In this document: positions 32,947-41,852 of the stretch, in pieces
Layout of the letters: the number at the start of each line of letters is the position of its first letter
Position numbering within the stretch: the stretch's first letter is position 1
Assembly (NCBI RefSeq): GCF_036026595.1
Contig: NZ_JARZFX010000013.1
Span: 14,882 to 78,881, forward strand
Source: Virgibacillus_P tibetensis
Lineage (GTDB): Bacteria; Bacillota; Bacilli; Bacillales; Amphibacillaceae
Direction of reading: 5' to 3'
DNA: 64,000 nucleotides
The notes under the pieces: model-generated
What the model was told of the DNA's origin: nothing
Databases searched by the model: none
The model's input: the letters and a program-made list of their open reading frames with translations, nothing else
Program-made: the position numbers and the translations under genes

Positions 32947-33948
32947 CTAATATTTAATCCTTGGATCAATATACGTATAAAGTACATCAACAATTAAATT
33001 AATAATAACGAAAATAAATGCAACTACGAGAATACCAGATTGTATAACAGGATAATCACGGTAGTTAATTGCTTCATAAATATATCTACCTATACCTGGC
33101 CAACTAAAAATAGTTTCGGTTAAGATTGCCCCACCTAAAAGCACGCCGGATTGTAAGCCGATAATTGTTAATACTGGTATCATGGCATTTTTTAAAGCAT
33201 GCTTGTAAATGATCAGAAATTGTCCTGAACCTTTTGCTTTTACAGTTCGAATGTAATCGGATTTCATAACCTCCAGCATACTGGAGCGTGTCATTCTGGC
33301 GATTATTGCCATCGGAATAGTACCTAAAGCCACAGCCGGTAAAACCAAATGCTTTAAAACGGTTACCGTCCTGGCAAAGTCCAGGTGGATAATTGTATCC
33401 AATACATAAAAGTAAGTAATTGGTGCTAATGGATCTCTACTATCCTGCCGTCCGTGTGCCGGCAGCCAACCAAGCTCCTGGGCAAACACCCACTGCTCCA
33501 TTAAAGCCAACCAGAAAATAGGCATGGACACACCAATTAAAGCAACCAGCATGGCCAGAAAATCAAACCATGAGTTCTGCTTCCAAGCACTTATAATTCC
33601 AGCATTAACGCCAACAATGATGGCAAATATCATGGCAAATAAGGTTAACTCGAAGGTGGCAGCTATGTATGGCCATATCTCATTAGAAATTTCTGATTTT
33701 GAACGTAAAGAAGTACCTAAGTCACCTTGTATCAAGTCTGTTACATAGATTCCATATTGAATTAGATACGGTTCGTTTAATCCCATACTTTCTTCTAAAT
33801 CTGAAATGGCAGTTGCTGTTGCTGTTTCCCCTAATATTACTTGTGCAGGATTTCCAGGAATAAGATGTACAATAGAAAAAGTAATTAATGTCATCCCGAT
33901 CAGAACGGGAATAAGCATTAACAAACGTCGTATAATATAGGCAAACAT
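32947..33948 (-). CDS. appB: Oligopeptide ABC transporter permease AppB
   Basis: This is the first membrane subunit, 333 aa with six spans. The N-terminal IIRRLLMLIPVLIGMTLITFSI, the IPGNPA loop and the EAA motif region SDYIRTVKAKGSGQFLIIYKH identify a DppB/AppB-type permease. It is separated from appA by 113 bp that contain a hairpin terminator, so permease expression is probably lower than that of the binding protein. Confidence 0.92.
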   Translation of the reverse strand: MFAYIIRRLLMLIPVLIGMTLITFSIVHLIPGNPAQVILGETATATAISDLEESMGLNEPYLIQYGIYVTDLIQGDLGTSLRSKSEISNEIWPYIAATFELTLFAMIFAIIVGVNAGIISAWKQNSWFDFLAMLVALIGVSMPIFWLALMEQWVFAQELGWLPAHGRQDSRDPLAPITYFYVLDTIIHLDFARTVTVLKHLVLPAVALGTIPMAIIARMTRSSMLEVMKSDYIRTVKAKGSGQFLIIYKHALKNAMIPVLTIIGLQSGVLLGGAILTETIFSWPGIGRYIYEAINYRDYPVIQSGILVVAFIFVIINLIVDVLYTYIDPRIKY

Positions 33949-34019
33949 AATTTCACCCCAGTTCTTTGTCTAAGTAATGAGAAATCAGACACCTATTTTA
34001 CTGGTGTATCTTTTGTTTG

Positions 34020-34056
34020 AAAAAAGAAGAGTAGTAGAAAAAAACTACTACTCTTT
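34020..34056 (-). terminator. Intercistronic terminator between appA and appB
   Basis: AAGAGTAGTAG and CTACTACTCTT form a perfect 11-bp stem, followed by a T-rich tract on the minus strand, 5 bp past the appA stop. Partial readthrough would make the binding protein more abundant than the permeases. Confidence 0.75.
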
Positions 34057-34061
34057 TATTC

Positions 34062-35756
34062 TTAATTATCTAGTTCTACTTGTGTTAATGGCTCACTCGT
34101 AGATGGATGTGGCACATAATTTTTAACTGCACTAGTTGTTGCCATAACAGGTCTGGAATGTACCAGTGTTGCCATTGGAGAGTCTTCCGAAATTAAAGCC
34201 TGTGCCTCTTGATAAAATTGAGCACGCTCATCCTGGTCAACTGATAGTTTTGCTTTGTTTAGCAGTTCATCGACTTCATCATTTTCATAAAATGTACGGT
34301 TACTGCTTCCTACATTATTTCCATGTAGTAAGCTGCTTAGGAAATAATCCGGGTCTCCATTTGTTCCGGACCATCCAAGCATATACATTTGCTGTTCACC
34401 TTGCATTGTCTTTTCTAAATATGGAGCCCATTCTTCACGAATAATTGTTACATCGATGCCAATTTCAGCTAAGTTATTTTGTACGATTTGTGAAACAGTT
34501 TCTGGATCTGGCATATATGGTCTTGCTACAGGCATTGTCCATAGCTCAATTTCCAAACCATCTTCATACCCTGCTTCTGCAAGTAATTCTTTTGCTCTGT
34601 CCAGGTCATAGTCATAGGCTTCAACTTCGTCATTATAACCCATATAACTAGGTGGTAACGGGTTTTTAGCTGGAACAGCATAACCAGCATATAATGCGTC
34701 TGCAATTGCTTGTTTATCAATTGCAAAATTTATAGCTTGTCGGAGTTCCTTGTTATCCAAAGGTGCCTTTTGCATGTTAAAACCTAAATACCCAAAGTTA
34801 TTTTCCGCTCGCTCATGCAGTTCTAATCCATCTTCAGCTTCAATACCTGCAGCATCATCTGGGTTTAACCCATCCATGATATCAATTTCTCCTGAACGAA
34901 GTGCAATTAATCGTGCTGCGTTATCTGGTATTACTGAAAATACAACGCGGTCCAGTTTTGGAAATCCATCTTTACGATAATCATCAAATTTCTCTAGAAC
35001 AATTGCATCATCTTTACTCCAGCTGACAAATTCAAACGGACCAGTGCCCACTGGGTTTTCATTTATCATGTTGCCATACTCTTCAAAGGCTGCTGGTGAA
35101 TTAATTCCGAAATAGCTCATACCCATATTTTGTAGGAAATAACCTAGTGGTTGTTTCAATACAAACTCTATTTCGTGGTCTCCCACAACGTTAATTTCTT
35201 CAATGACATGATTTTCATCACCCTTGAATCCTCCAAACATAGTTCCATACATGGAATACACATATCCATCATCCGTAAACGCATATTCATGCTCTGGATC
35301 TGACCAACGTTCAAAGTTAGTTTTTACTGCCTCCGCGTTAAAGTCTGTTCCGTCATGGAAGGTGACACCTTCCTCCAAAAAGAATGTATAGCTTAAGCCA
35401 TCATCTGCTACATCCCAATCGTGAGCTAATCCTGGCAGCAGCTCAAATGAATCTTCATCAAACTGTAATAAGCTTTCCAATACTTGCACCGTTACACGAG
35501 AAGATTCTCCATCTGTTGTACTAGATGGGTCTAAACTCTCCGAATCGCCTCCGCGGGCGAAGACTAATACTTGATCACCTTCTGACTCTGCATCCGAATC
35601 ATCATCTGCATCTGCTCCATCATCGGTTTCCTCTTCTGCTCCAGAGTCGTTACCTTCATCTGTACCACCATCTGCCCCACCGTCACCGCTGCATGCGGCC
35701 AGTACTAAAATAAATGCGAGCATGAAAGCAAGTAAGAGCTTAAACTTCAATTTCAT
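34062..35756 (-). CDS. appA: Oligopeptide-binding lipoprotein AppA
   Basis: This is the peptide receptor of the AppDFABC importer, 564 aa. The lipobox is LAAC with Cys22, followed by a very acidic linker of about 45 residues (GADGGTDEGNDSGAEEE). The body carries LDPSSTTDGES, TFHDGTDFNAEAV and ELRQAINFAIDKQAI of SBP family 5. The acidic linker suits a halotolerant lifestyle but is also common in Bacillus lipoproteins. It lies between appF and appB, as in B. subtilis. Confidence 0.92.
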   Translation of the reverse strand: MKLKFKLLLAFMLAFILVLAACSGDGGADGGTDEGNDSGAEEETDDGADADDDSDAESEGDQVLVFARGGDSESLDPSSTTDGESSRVTVQVLESLLQFDEDSFELLPGLAHDWDVADDGLSYTFFLEEGVTFHDGTDFNAEAVKTNFERWSDPEHEYAFTDDGYVYSMYGTMFGGFKGDENHVIEEINVVGDHEIEFVLKQPLGYFLQNMGMSYFGINSPAAFEEYGNMINENPVGTGPFEFVSWSKDDAIVLEKFDDYRKDGFPKLDRVVFSVIPDNAARLIALRSGEIDIMDGLNPDDAAGIEAEDGLELHERAENNFGYLGFNMQKAPLDNKELRQAINFAIDKQAIADALYAGYAVPAKNPLPPSYMGYNDEVEAYDYDLDRAKELLAEAGYEDGLEIELWTMPVARPYMPDPETVSQIVQNNLAEIGIDVTIIREEWAPYLEKTMQGEQQMYMLGWSGTNGDPDYFLSSLLHGNNVGSSNRTFYENDEVDELLNKAKLSVDQDERAQFYQEAQALISEDSPMATLVHSRPVMATTSAVKNYVPHPSTSEPLTQVELDN

Positions 35757-35804
35757 GTTTTTTCCCCCTTTTTTGTATGAATATATAGGATAATATCTTG
35801 TAGC

Positions 35805-36779
35805 CTATTCCTTATTGTAAAGGTGACAAGCCACAAAATGGTTATCTTCAATTTCTAAGAACTCAGGTCTTACTTCATTACAGATATCCATCGCTACTGG
35901 ACACCTGGTGTGAAATGCACACCCAGTCGGTGGGTCTGATGGGCTTGGCACATCCCCCTTTAAAATGACTCGTTCCTTTACTATATCCGGATCAGGGAGT
36001 GGTACAGCCGACAAAAGTGCCTGTGTATATGGATGTTTCGGATCATCATATAATTTATCCTTCTCAGTTAATTCAACCATTCTGCCTAAGTACATCACTC
36101 CAACACGATCACTGATATGCTTCACAACACTCAGATCATGTGCTATAAAAACATAAGTTAGATTAAACTCATCACGAAGCTCTTCCATTAAGTTAAGGAT
36201 TTGTGACTGAACAGAAACATCCAAAGCTGAAACGGGCTCATCACAAATAATTAATTTAGGATTATTTGCTAAAGCTCTGGCTATGCCAATTCTTTGCCTT
36301 TGCCCCCCGCTGAACTGGTGTGGATAACGTGATGCATGATAGGCGCTTAGCCCTACAACTTCCAATAGTTCCTTCACACGTTCCTTTCGTTCTTTAGCAG
36401 AATTTACCCCATGTATCAAAAGGGGCTCACCAACAATTTTCTCGACAGTATGTCTAGGATTTAACGATGCGTAGGGATCTTGGAAAATAATTTGCATATT
36501 ACGCCTTAATTTGCGCATCTCTTCGGCACTTAATTGTGTTATGTCTCGATCCTCAAACTTCACCTCTCCTGCAGAGGGTTCAATCAGCCTCAGGATGGCT
36601 TTGCCAGCTGTTGATTTACCACAGCCTGATTCTCCTACAATTCCTACTATTTCGCCTTCATTAACCGTAAAGGATATACCATCAACCGCTTTCACTTCAC
36701 CTATTTTACGTCCTAAGACACCACCTCTAATGTCAAAGTACTTTTTAAGGTTATTAACTTCAAGTAATGGTTTCTGCAT
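35805..36779 (-). CDS. appF: Oligopeptide ABC transporter ATP-binding protein AppF
   Basis: This is the second ATPase of the importer, 324 aa. It shows Walker A GESGCGKST, signature FSGGQRQRIG, Walker B LIICDEP and the C-terminal oligopeptide-ABC extension with CAFHTRCPVAMD. Its ATG overlaps appD by 20 bp and has GGAAGGGGAT upstream, which indicates coupling. It powers uptake together with AppD. Confidence 0.93.
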   Translation of the reverse strand: MQKPLLEVNNLKKYFDIRGGVLGRKIGEVKAVDGISFTVNEGEIVGIVGESGCGKSTAGKAILRLIEPSAGEVKFEDRDITQLSAEEMRKLRRNMQIIFQDPYASLNPRHTVEKIVGEPLLIHGVNSAKERKERVKELLEVVGLSAYHASRYPHQFSGGQRQRIGIARALANNPKLIICDEPVSALDVSVQSQILNLMEELRDEFNLTYVFIAHDLSVVKHISDRVGVMYLGRMVELTEKDKLYDDPKHPYTQALLSAVPLPDPDIVKERVILKGDVPSPSDPPTGCAFHTRCPVAMDICNEVRPEFLEIEDNHFVACHLYNKE

Positions 36780-37770
36780 GTTCTGTTACATCCCCTTCCA
36801 CCTCATCATACAAAAAGCAACGGCTGCTGCGATTATTATCCAGGGGATAAAGCTCCGGATTTTCTTGAAAACAACGATCATATGCAAATTCACACCGTGG
36901 TGAAAACCTGCATCCAATCCTGTCCATTTTGGGTTTAGGTACCGTTCCCGGTATAGAATACAGTTTTTGTTCTCGTTCGTGCATTTTTGGCAGTGATTTA
37001 ATAAGTCCTTTGGAGTATGGATGTTTGGGGTCTTTTAATATTTCTCTTGTTGTTCCTTCTTCAACTACCTGTCCAGAATACATAACTACAACTCGGTCAC
37101 AAATTTCTGCTACTACTCCCAAATCATGGGTTATCAATAAAATTGCTGTTTCTTTTTCTTCATTAAGGTTGCGCATTAAGTCTAGTATTTGAGCTTGTAT
37201 CGTTACATCCAGCGCTGTAGTAGGTTCGTCTGCTATCAGCAATTCAGGATTGCAGGACATTGCCATAGCAATCATGACCCGCTGCCTCATTCCTCCAGAT
37301 AATTGATGTGGGTATTCATTAATTATTGCTTCTGCTCTAGGTATTCCTACTAGCCTTAACATAGCAATAGATTTGCTTTTAGCCTCTTTTTTACTTATAC
37401 TCTGATGAATCAGAATAGCTTCTCTTAATTGATTCCCAATTGTAAACAATGGATTCAGCGATGTCATCGGCTCTTGAAATATCATGGAAATTTCATTACC
37501 ACGAATTTTCCTCATCCTTTTTTCGGAAGCCTTTACTAGATTTTCTCCTTTAAAGTTAATTTCTCCCTCGGTGATTTTACCTGGTGGATTTGGTACTAAT
37601 TTCATTACAGATAAGGAAGTTACGCTTTTACCACATCCAGACTCCCCAACTATACCGACTACTTCACCCTTATGTACGCTAAGACTTACCCCATCAACAG
37701 CTGGAACTTCGCCACTATCTGTAAAAAAATGTGTATGTAGATTATTTAATTCTAAAACTACATCTTCCAT
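36760..37770 (-). CDS. appD: Oligopeptide ABC transporter ATP-binding protein AppD
   Basis: This is the first ATPase and first gene of the operon, 336 aa. It shows Walker A GESGCGKSV, signature LSGGMRQRV, Walker B LLIADEP and the C-terminal GCRFSPRCEFAYDRC typical of the OppD/AppD group. The gene order appD-F-A-B-C equals that of B. subtilis. The leader upstream contains a promoter, two CodY-like sites and a terminator hairpin. Confidence 0.93.
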   Translation of the reverse strand: MEDVVLELNNLHTHFFTDSGEVPAVDGVSLSVHKGEVVGIVGESGCGKSVTSLSVMKLVPNPPGKITEGEINFKGENLVKASEKRMRKIRGNEISMIFQEPMTSLNPLFTIGNQLREAILIHQSISKKEAKSKSIAMLRLVGIPRAEAIINEYPHQLSGGMRQRVMIAMAMSCNPELLIADEPTTALDVTIQAQILDLMRNLNEEKETAILLITHDLGVVAEICDRVVVMYSGQVVEEGTTREILKDPKHPYSKGLIKSLPKMHEREQKLYSIPGTVPKPKMDRIGCRFSPRCEFAYDRCFQENPELYPLDNNRSSRCFLYDEVEGDVTEHAETIT

Positions 37771-37799
37771 ATTTGTTAACCCCCATCGCCTTCTTTTAC

Positions 37800-37838
37800 A
37801 AAAAACCTCTAAACTGGTAGGTATGTCAGGTTTAGAGG
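37800..37838 (-). terminator. Leader terminator (candidate attenuator) upstream of appD
   Basis: CCTCTAAAC and GTTTAGAGG form a 9-bp stem followed by six T residues on the minus strand, only about 30 bp before the appD start and downstream of the operon promoter. The aroD transcript already has its own terminator at 37982-38013, so this one acts on the app transcript. Confidence 0.65.
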
Positions 37839-37869
37839 GGAATTTTACATTTATTTAACAATTGATATG

Positions 37870-37912
37870 ATTTTTTTGAATATTCATTTACCATTTTATT
37901 ATACTGAAAATT
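37870..37912 (-). promoter_or_regulatory. Two CodY-like boxes in the app promoter region
   Basis: On the minus strand AATTTTCAGTATAAT (37898-37912) and AATATTCAAAAAAAT (37870-37884) each match 12 of 15 positions of AATTTTCWGAAAATT. The first overlaps the -10. CodY control of app genes is known in B. subtilis. Confidence 0.55.
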
Positions 37913-37925
37913 TCATATATTGCAA
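37898..37925 (-). promoter_or_regulatory. SigmaA promoter of the app operon
   Basis: TTGCAA (37920-37925) and TATAAT (37898-37903) are separated by 16 bp on the minus strand, giving a leader of about 120 nt before appD. Confidence 0.7.
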
Positions 37926-37981
37926 GTTAAAATTAATTTTGAAACCCCAATCAGATTATTGAATATAACGAAAGTTTCACT

Positions 37982-38013
37982 AAAAAAAGCCTTCTGCCAG
38001 TACAGCAGAAGAC
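37982..38013 (-). terminator. Intrinsic terminator of aroD
   Basis: CTTCTGC and GCAGAAG form the stem, followed by seven T residues on the minus strand, 8 bp past the aroD stop. Confidence 0.8.
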
Positions 38014-38020
38014 CTTAAAT

Positions 38021-38782
38021 TCATTTATTTTTATGTAAGATTTCCAAGACAATCCTCAGATCCTTAGTGTCTATCTGTCCCGGTGCTGAAACTTCTTTTC
38101 CTGCACCAAACGTTAGAGCAGAACCAAATACTTCCCCGGCTAATCTACTTATTAACCCTTCAGATCCCATCGCCATTGTTATAATCGGCCGGTCTGCATA
38201 GTGTGTAACCATTGAATTAGTTGCATCCAATAAAGTCAATACATCCTCCGTATTTGTTGGCATAACGGCTATTTTGGGAATGTCTGCACCCAAACTCTGC
38301 ATTTCGCGTAACCTGGAAATTATAGTTTCTCTAGAGGGCGTATGAGTAAAATTATGGTTAGAAACGATAACACATACACCCGATGCCTTCGCTTCTTTTA
38401 TAAGAGATTTGACGATAACATCTTGATAAAATAATTCGATATCAAGGAGATCTACTTCGTTAGACCTGATAGCCGTTGTAAGTAACTCAACGTAATAGCT
38501 GTCCGTGATTACCCGATTTCCCCCTTCTTTATGGCTTCGAAAAGTAAATAGAAGTGGTATATCATCCAGGGCTACTCGAATAGTTGCCAGTGCTGCCATA
38601 ACTGACTCCAGTTTTTCCACTTCCATGTAAGCATCCACACGCCATTCTATTATGTCGGGTTCTAATGATTTAACATGCTGTAACTCTTCCAGAATACCTG
38701 CGTCAGTGGCTCCCATCAATGGAACCACAATCTTGGGAATACCCTCACCTATTGTTAGGTTTTTAACCGTAATATTGCTCAA
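38021..38782 (-). CDS. aroD: Type I 3-dehydroquinate dehydratase
   Basis: This enzyme catalyses the third step of the shikimate pathway. The catalytic His lies in VSNHNFTHTP near residue 143 and the Schiff-base Lys in IPKIAVMP near residue 170. The N-terminal IPKIVVPLMG and the EWRVDAY segment are standard. The length is 253 aa from a TTG start at 38782 with GGATGAGG upstream. It is divergent from shikimate kinase, giving a small aromatic-pathway locus. Confidence 0.95.
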   Translation of the reverse strand: MSNITVKNLTIGEGIPKIVVPLMGATDAGILEELQHVKSLEPDIIEWRVDAYMEVEKLESVMAALATIRVALDDIPLLFTFRSHKEGGNRVITDSYYVELLTTAIRSNEVDLLDIELFYQDVIVKSLIKEAKASGVCVIVSNHNFTHTPSRETIISRLREMQSLGADIPKIAVMPTNTEDVLTLLDATNSMVTHYADRPIITMAMGSEGLISRLAGEVFGSALTFGAGKEVSAPGQIDTKDLRIVLEILHKNK

Positions 38783-38829
38783 AGTACCTCATCCTTTTAT
38801 GAAAACTCTTAATAACATAATGCCTCTTT

Positions 38830-38858
38830 TTTACAAAAAAATCAATTTAGCTTATACT
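38830..38858 (+). promoter_or_regulatory. SigmaA promoter of aroK
   Basis: TTTACA (38830-38835) and TATACT (38853-38858) are separated by 17 bp, 39 bp upstream of the aroK ATG. An inverted repeat GCCTCTTT/AAAGAGGC (38822-38829 and 38879-38886) brackets it. Confidence 0.65.
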
Positions 38859-38897
38859 TACACTAACTAAAAATTAAGAAAGAGGCTTACTACAGTT

Positions 38898-39446
38898 ATG
38901 AAATTCAAAGAGAATACCTTTAACAAAAAAAGCATAGCATTGATTGGCTTTATGGGCGTAGGTAAGACAACAATTGGCCGGTTAGTTGCTCAAAGATTAC
39001 AGAGAGATTTCATTGATATAGATAAAGAAATCGAAAGAAAATATGAAATGACACCATCTGAAATTTTTAAAATTCATGGTGAGCATACATTTCGGAAAAC
39101 AGAAAGGAAAATGGTATCCCATTTTGCCAAGCAAGAGCTGAAAGTGATTTCTCTTGGTGGTGGTGCATTTCTCCAAGATGAAATTAAGCATATCTCCTTA
39201 AAAGAGAATATTGTCATATTCCTCGATATATCCTGGGAATCATGGAAGGAAAGAAGCAGTATACTTATTGACCGCAGACCTGTATTACATGGCAAGAATA
39301 CAACCGAGATGAAAGAACTCTACTATAAGAGAAAGGAGTTATACGCTCATCATCATTTAAAAGTTACAACAGACGATCTTAGTATTGAGGAAGTTACCGA
39401 TTTAGTCATTGATTCTTTAAACAATTTTCTGGAAATAAAAGAGTAA
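38898..39446 (+). CDS. aroK: Shikimate kinase
   Basis: This enzyme phosphorylates shikimate with ATP. It shows Walker A GFMGVGKTT near residue 19, DIDKEIE (shikimate-binding DxD region) near residue 40, FRKTE (substrate-binding Arg) near residue 63 and GGGAFL. The length of 182 aa is normal. The ribosome-binding site is weak (AGAGG, 12 bases away). It is divergent from aroD. Confidence 0.93.
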   Translation: MKFKENTFNKKSIALIGFMGVGKTTIGRLVAQRLQRDFIDIDKEIERKYEMTPSEIFKIHGEHTFRKTERKMVSHFAKQELKVISLGGGAFLQDEIKHISLKENIVIFLDISWESWKERSSILIDRRPVLHGKNTTEMKELYYKRKELYAHHHLKVTTDDLSIEEVTDLVIDSLNNFLEIKE

Positions 39447-39465
39447 ATGTAACTACATACAATAC

Positions 39466-39501
39466 AAAAGACAAGGGGTTATGTTACACCCCTTGCCTTT
39501 T
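39466..39501. terminator. Bidirectional terminator between aroK and tRNA-Arg
   Basis: CAAGGGGT pairs with ACCCCTTG inside an AAAAG/CTTTT extension, with T-rich sequence on the plus side. It serves aroK and, on the other strand, the tRNA transcript. Confidence 0.75.
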
Positions 39502-39512
39502 GACTTATTATA

Positions 39513-39588
39513 CGCGCCCAGAGGGATTCGAACCCCCGACTGGCATAGTACCGGAAACTATCGCTCTATCCGACTGAGCTATGGGCGC
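39513..39588 (-). tRNA. tRNA-Arg (anticodon CCG)
   Basis: The minus strand folds into a full cloverleaf. The acceptor arms are GCGCCCA and TGGGCGC, the D arm GCTC...GAGC, the anticodon stem ATAGT/ACTAT with loop TTCCGGT (anticodon CCG at 39552-39554), and the T arm contains GGTTCGA. The discriminator is G and CCA is not encoded. It is a solitary tRNA upstream of and divergent from clpP. Confidence 0.95.
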
Positions 39589-39728
39589 ATGTTTTTAATC
39601 ACAAAGAATATTATAACTCTCATCGAACATATATACAAGTTAAATACAATATTTACTAATGTTTATTTTATCCGTAAATGGGAATGATAAAGAGTGTGTT
39701 TTGACTAAAAAAATTGTTAAACGTTTTG

Positions 39729-39758
39729 TTTGACCTTCATTGACCTTTTAGTTATCAT
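39729..39758 (+). promoter_or_regulatory. clpP promoter with CtsR operator
   Basis: TTGACC (39730-39735) and TATCAT (39753-39758) are separated by 17 bp. The CtsR tandem heptads read on the minus strand as GGTCAAT-GAA-GGTCAAA (39729-39745) and overlap the -35, so clpP is expected to be heat and stress inducible. Confidence 0.8.
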
Positions 39759-39796
39759 AAAAATAGAACGAAATTGAATAAGGGAGGAATTTAAAC

Positions 39797-40387
39797 ATGC
39801 ATTTAATACCTACAGTTATTGAACAGACGAACCGTGGAGAACGCGCATACGATATTTATTCACGTTTATTGAAAGACCGAATTATTATGTTAGGAAGTGC
39901 GATTGACGATAGTGTTGCAAACTCAATCGTAGCACAATTGCTTTTCCTGGAAGCTGAAGATCCTGAAAAGGATATCTCTTTATACATCAACTCGCCAGGT
40001 GGATCGATAACAGCTGGTATGGCTATATTCGATACAATGCAGTTCATTAAGTCAGACGTGTCAACAATTTGTACTGGTATGGCAGCTTCGATGGGTGCAT
40101 TCCTGCTGGCTGCAGGGGAAAAAGGAAAGCGCTATGCTCTTCCAAATAGTGAAGTAATGATTCACCAACCATTAGGCGGTACGCAAGGGCAAGCTACAGA
40201 TATCGAAATTCATGCAAGACGAATTATTGAAATGAAGAAAAAGATGAATGAAATTCTTGCTGAACGTACTGGTCAGCCGCTTGAAGTGGTTGAACGTGAT
40301 ACGGAACGTGATAACTTCATGACAGCTGAAAAATCTGTTGACTACGGTTTAATTGATAAAATACTAAGACGCAATACAGATAAGTAA
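39797..40387 (+). CDS. clpP: ATP-dependent Clp protease proteolytic subunit
   Basis: This is the tetradecameric serine protease chamber used with ClpX/ClpC/ClpE. The catalytic triad is visible at canonical positions: Ser98 (GMAASMGA), His123 (MIHQPLGG) and Asp172 (ERDNFM). The length of 196 aa equals that of Bacillus ClpP. A GGGAGG site precedes the ATG, and a CtsR operator overlaps the promoter. Confidence 0.98.
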   Translation: MHLIPTVIEQTNRGERAYDIYSRLLKDRIIMLGSAIDDSVANSIVAQLLFLEAEDPEKDISLYINSPGGSITAGMAIFDTMQFIKSDVSTICTGMAASMGAFLLAAGEKGKRYALPNSEVMIHQPLGGTQGQATDIEIHARRIIEMKKKMNEILAERTGQPLEVVERDTERDNFMTAEKSVDYGLIDKILRRNTDK

Positions 40388-40392
40388 TGTTC

Positions 40393-40427
40393 AAAACCCC
40401 CTTTCATTAAAATGAAAGGGGGTTTTT
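40393..40427. terminator. Bidirectional terminator between clpP and crh
   Basis: AAAACCCCCTTTCATT and AATGAAAGGGGGTTTT form a 16-bp stem, with T-rich flanks on both strands, between two convergent genes. Confidence 0.85.
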
Positions 40428-40681
40428 CAAGTTATTTGAACAAACGATGCTAAGTGATTTAATGCTATCTCTTCATCTGCACCATCGGCAATTATAGTTA
40501 TTACTTCACCTTTTGTTATTGCTAAACTCATTAATCCCATAATACTTTTAGCATTCACTCTCTTCCCATCTTTCTCCAGAAATAAATGTGCGGTATAACG
40601 ATTTGCCTCCTGAACAAATTGCGCTGCCGGTCTAGCTTGCAGTCCTGTTGCCAGTTCGACTTTGATGGATCTTTCAACCAA
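40427..40681 (-). CDS. crh: Catabolite repression HPr-like protein Crh
   Basis: Crh is phosphorylated on Ser46 by HPr kinase and then acts as a CcpA corepressor. HPr's catalytic His15 is replaced by Gln (GLQARPAA), which distinguishes Crh from HPr, while the Ser46 motif NAKSIMGLM is intact. I place the start at the TTG at 40681, nine bases after GGGGAGG. This gives 84 aa and exactly the B. subtilis spacing to Gln15; the upstream in-frame ATG abuts that site. It is the last gene of the whiA-yvcK-rapZ block. hprK lies 12 kb away in this window. Confidence 0.95.
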   Translation of the reverse strand: MVERSIKVELATGLQARPAAQFVQEANRYTAHLFLEKDGKRVNAKSIMGLMSLAITKGEVITIIADGADEEIALNHLASFVQIT

Positions 40682-40866
40682 ATCACTCATCCTCCCCAAT
40701 AATAGAAACCGCTCTCATATACGACTAATTTTAAACGACAGATCAGGGTGGCTTTAACGAACCCTGATACTGCCGATTAGAATTGAATAACAAAATATAA
40801 CAATTTTAAATTATCCGTATTATATCATGTAATATAAACAAAAGAAATACGTTTATATTACCTTTC

Positions 40867-41808
40867 TTACATTGTTTCTCCACGCTTAATTTTCTCTGCG
40901 AACTCATCAATTTTTTTCAAGCGATGATTGACTCCCGATTTAGAGATTTTCCCACCTGTAACCAGTTCCCCTAACTCTTTCAGTGAAACTTCTTGATGTT
41001 CTACTCTTAATATGGCAATTTCGTGAAGCTTTTCAGGTAAGCGGTCCAACCCTACTGTATTTTCAATAAGTTTAATATTTTCAATCTGACGAAATGCAGC
41101 ACCAATTGTTTTATTTAAGTTAGCTGTTTCACAATTAACGAGTCTATTTACCGAGTTACGCATATCACGCACAATTCGAACATCCTCAAATTTAAATAAT
41201 GCATTATGCGCACCAATTATACTTAAAAGTGCTGTGATTTTTTCTGCTTCCTTCATATAAACAATAAACCCATTTTTTCTTTCTAACTTTCTGGCATGCA
41301 ACTCAAAATGATTCAGCAAGTCACATAAGGCATCGTTATGCTCTTTATAAAAATTGGATATTTCTAAATGATAGGATGAAGTTTCCGGATTATTAATGGA
41401 GCCTCCAGCAAGAAATGCTCCTCGAAGATAGGATCTCTTGCAACAGTCTTTTTTAAAATAATTTTTAGATATTGTGCGAATAAACGTGAGTGGTTCCTGT
41501 AGAATATCCAATTCAGCTAGCATATCACGAACACCTTTTTTCAGACGAACAATATATACATTATTTTTTTTGAGTTTCATTTTTTTTCTAACTAACAATT
41601 CCACTGGGAGAGAAAAAGTCGATTTAATCAGAATGTATATTCTTCGTGCGATTGCTGCATTTTCAGTTTGTATATCCAAAGAGTAATTTTGTTTCGATAA
41701 AGAAATAACACCATTCATGCGTATTAAAGCAGCAAGTTCTGCATGCATACAACAATCATCTACTTCAATACCTGTTAATTCCTTTTTTATCTCTGACGCA
41801 AAGGACAT
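40867..41808 (-). CDS. whiA: DNA-binding protein WhiA
   Basis: WhiA is a conserved Gram-positive protein with an N-terminal LAGLIDADG-homing-endonuclease-like domain (AALIRMNGVISL near residue 27, RGAFLAGGSINNP near residue 125) and a C-terminal helix-turn-helix (about residues 220-300, VSLKELGELVTGGKISKSGV). In Bacillus it affects cell division and chromosome segregation. The length of 313 aa is standard. It follows yvcK by 44 bp and precedes crh. Confidence 0.95.
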   Translation of the reverse strand: MSFASEIKKELTGIEVDDCCMHAELAALIRMNGVISLSKQNYSLDIQTENAAIARRIYILIKSTFSLPVELLVRKKMKLKKNNVYIVRLKKGVRDMLAELDILQEPLTFIRTISKNYFKKDCCKRSYLRGAFLAGGSINNPETSSYHLEISNFYKEHNDALCDLLNHFELHARKLERKNGFIVYMKEAEKITALLSIIGAHNALFKFEDVRIVRDMRNSVNRLVNCETANLNKTIGAAFRQIENIKLIENTVGLDRLPEKLHEIAILRVEHQEVSLKELGELVTGGKISKSGVNHRLKKIDEFAEKIKRGETM

Positions 41809-41852
41809 GTTTTACCCTCCCTTACCTTTTAAGTACGTACTTAAGCAACGTT

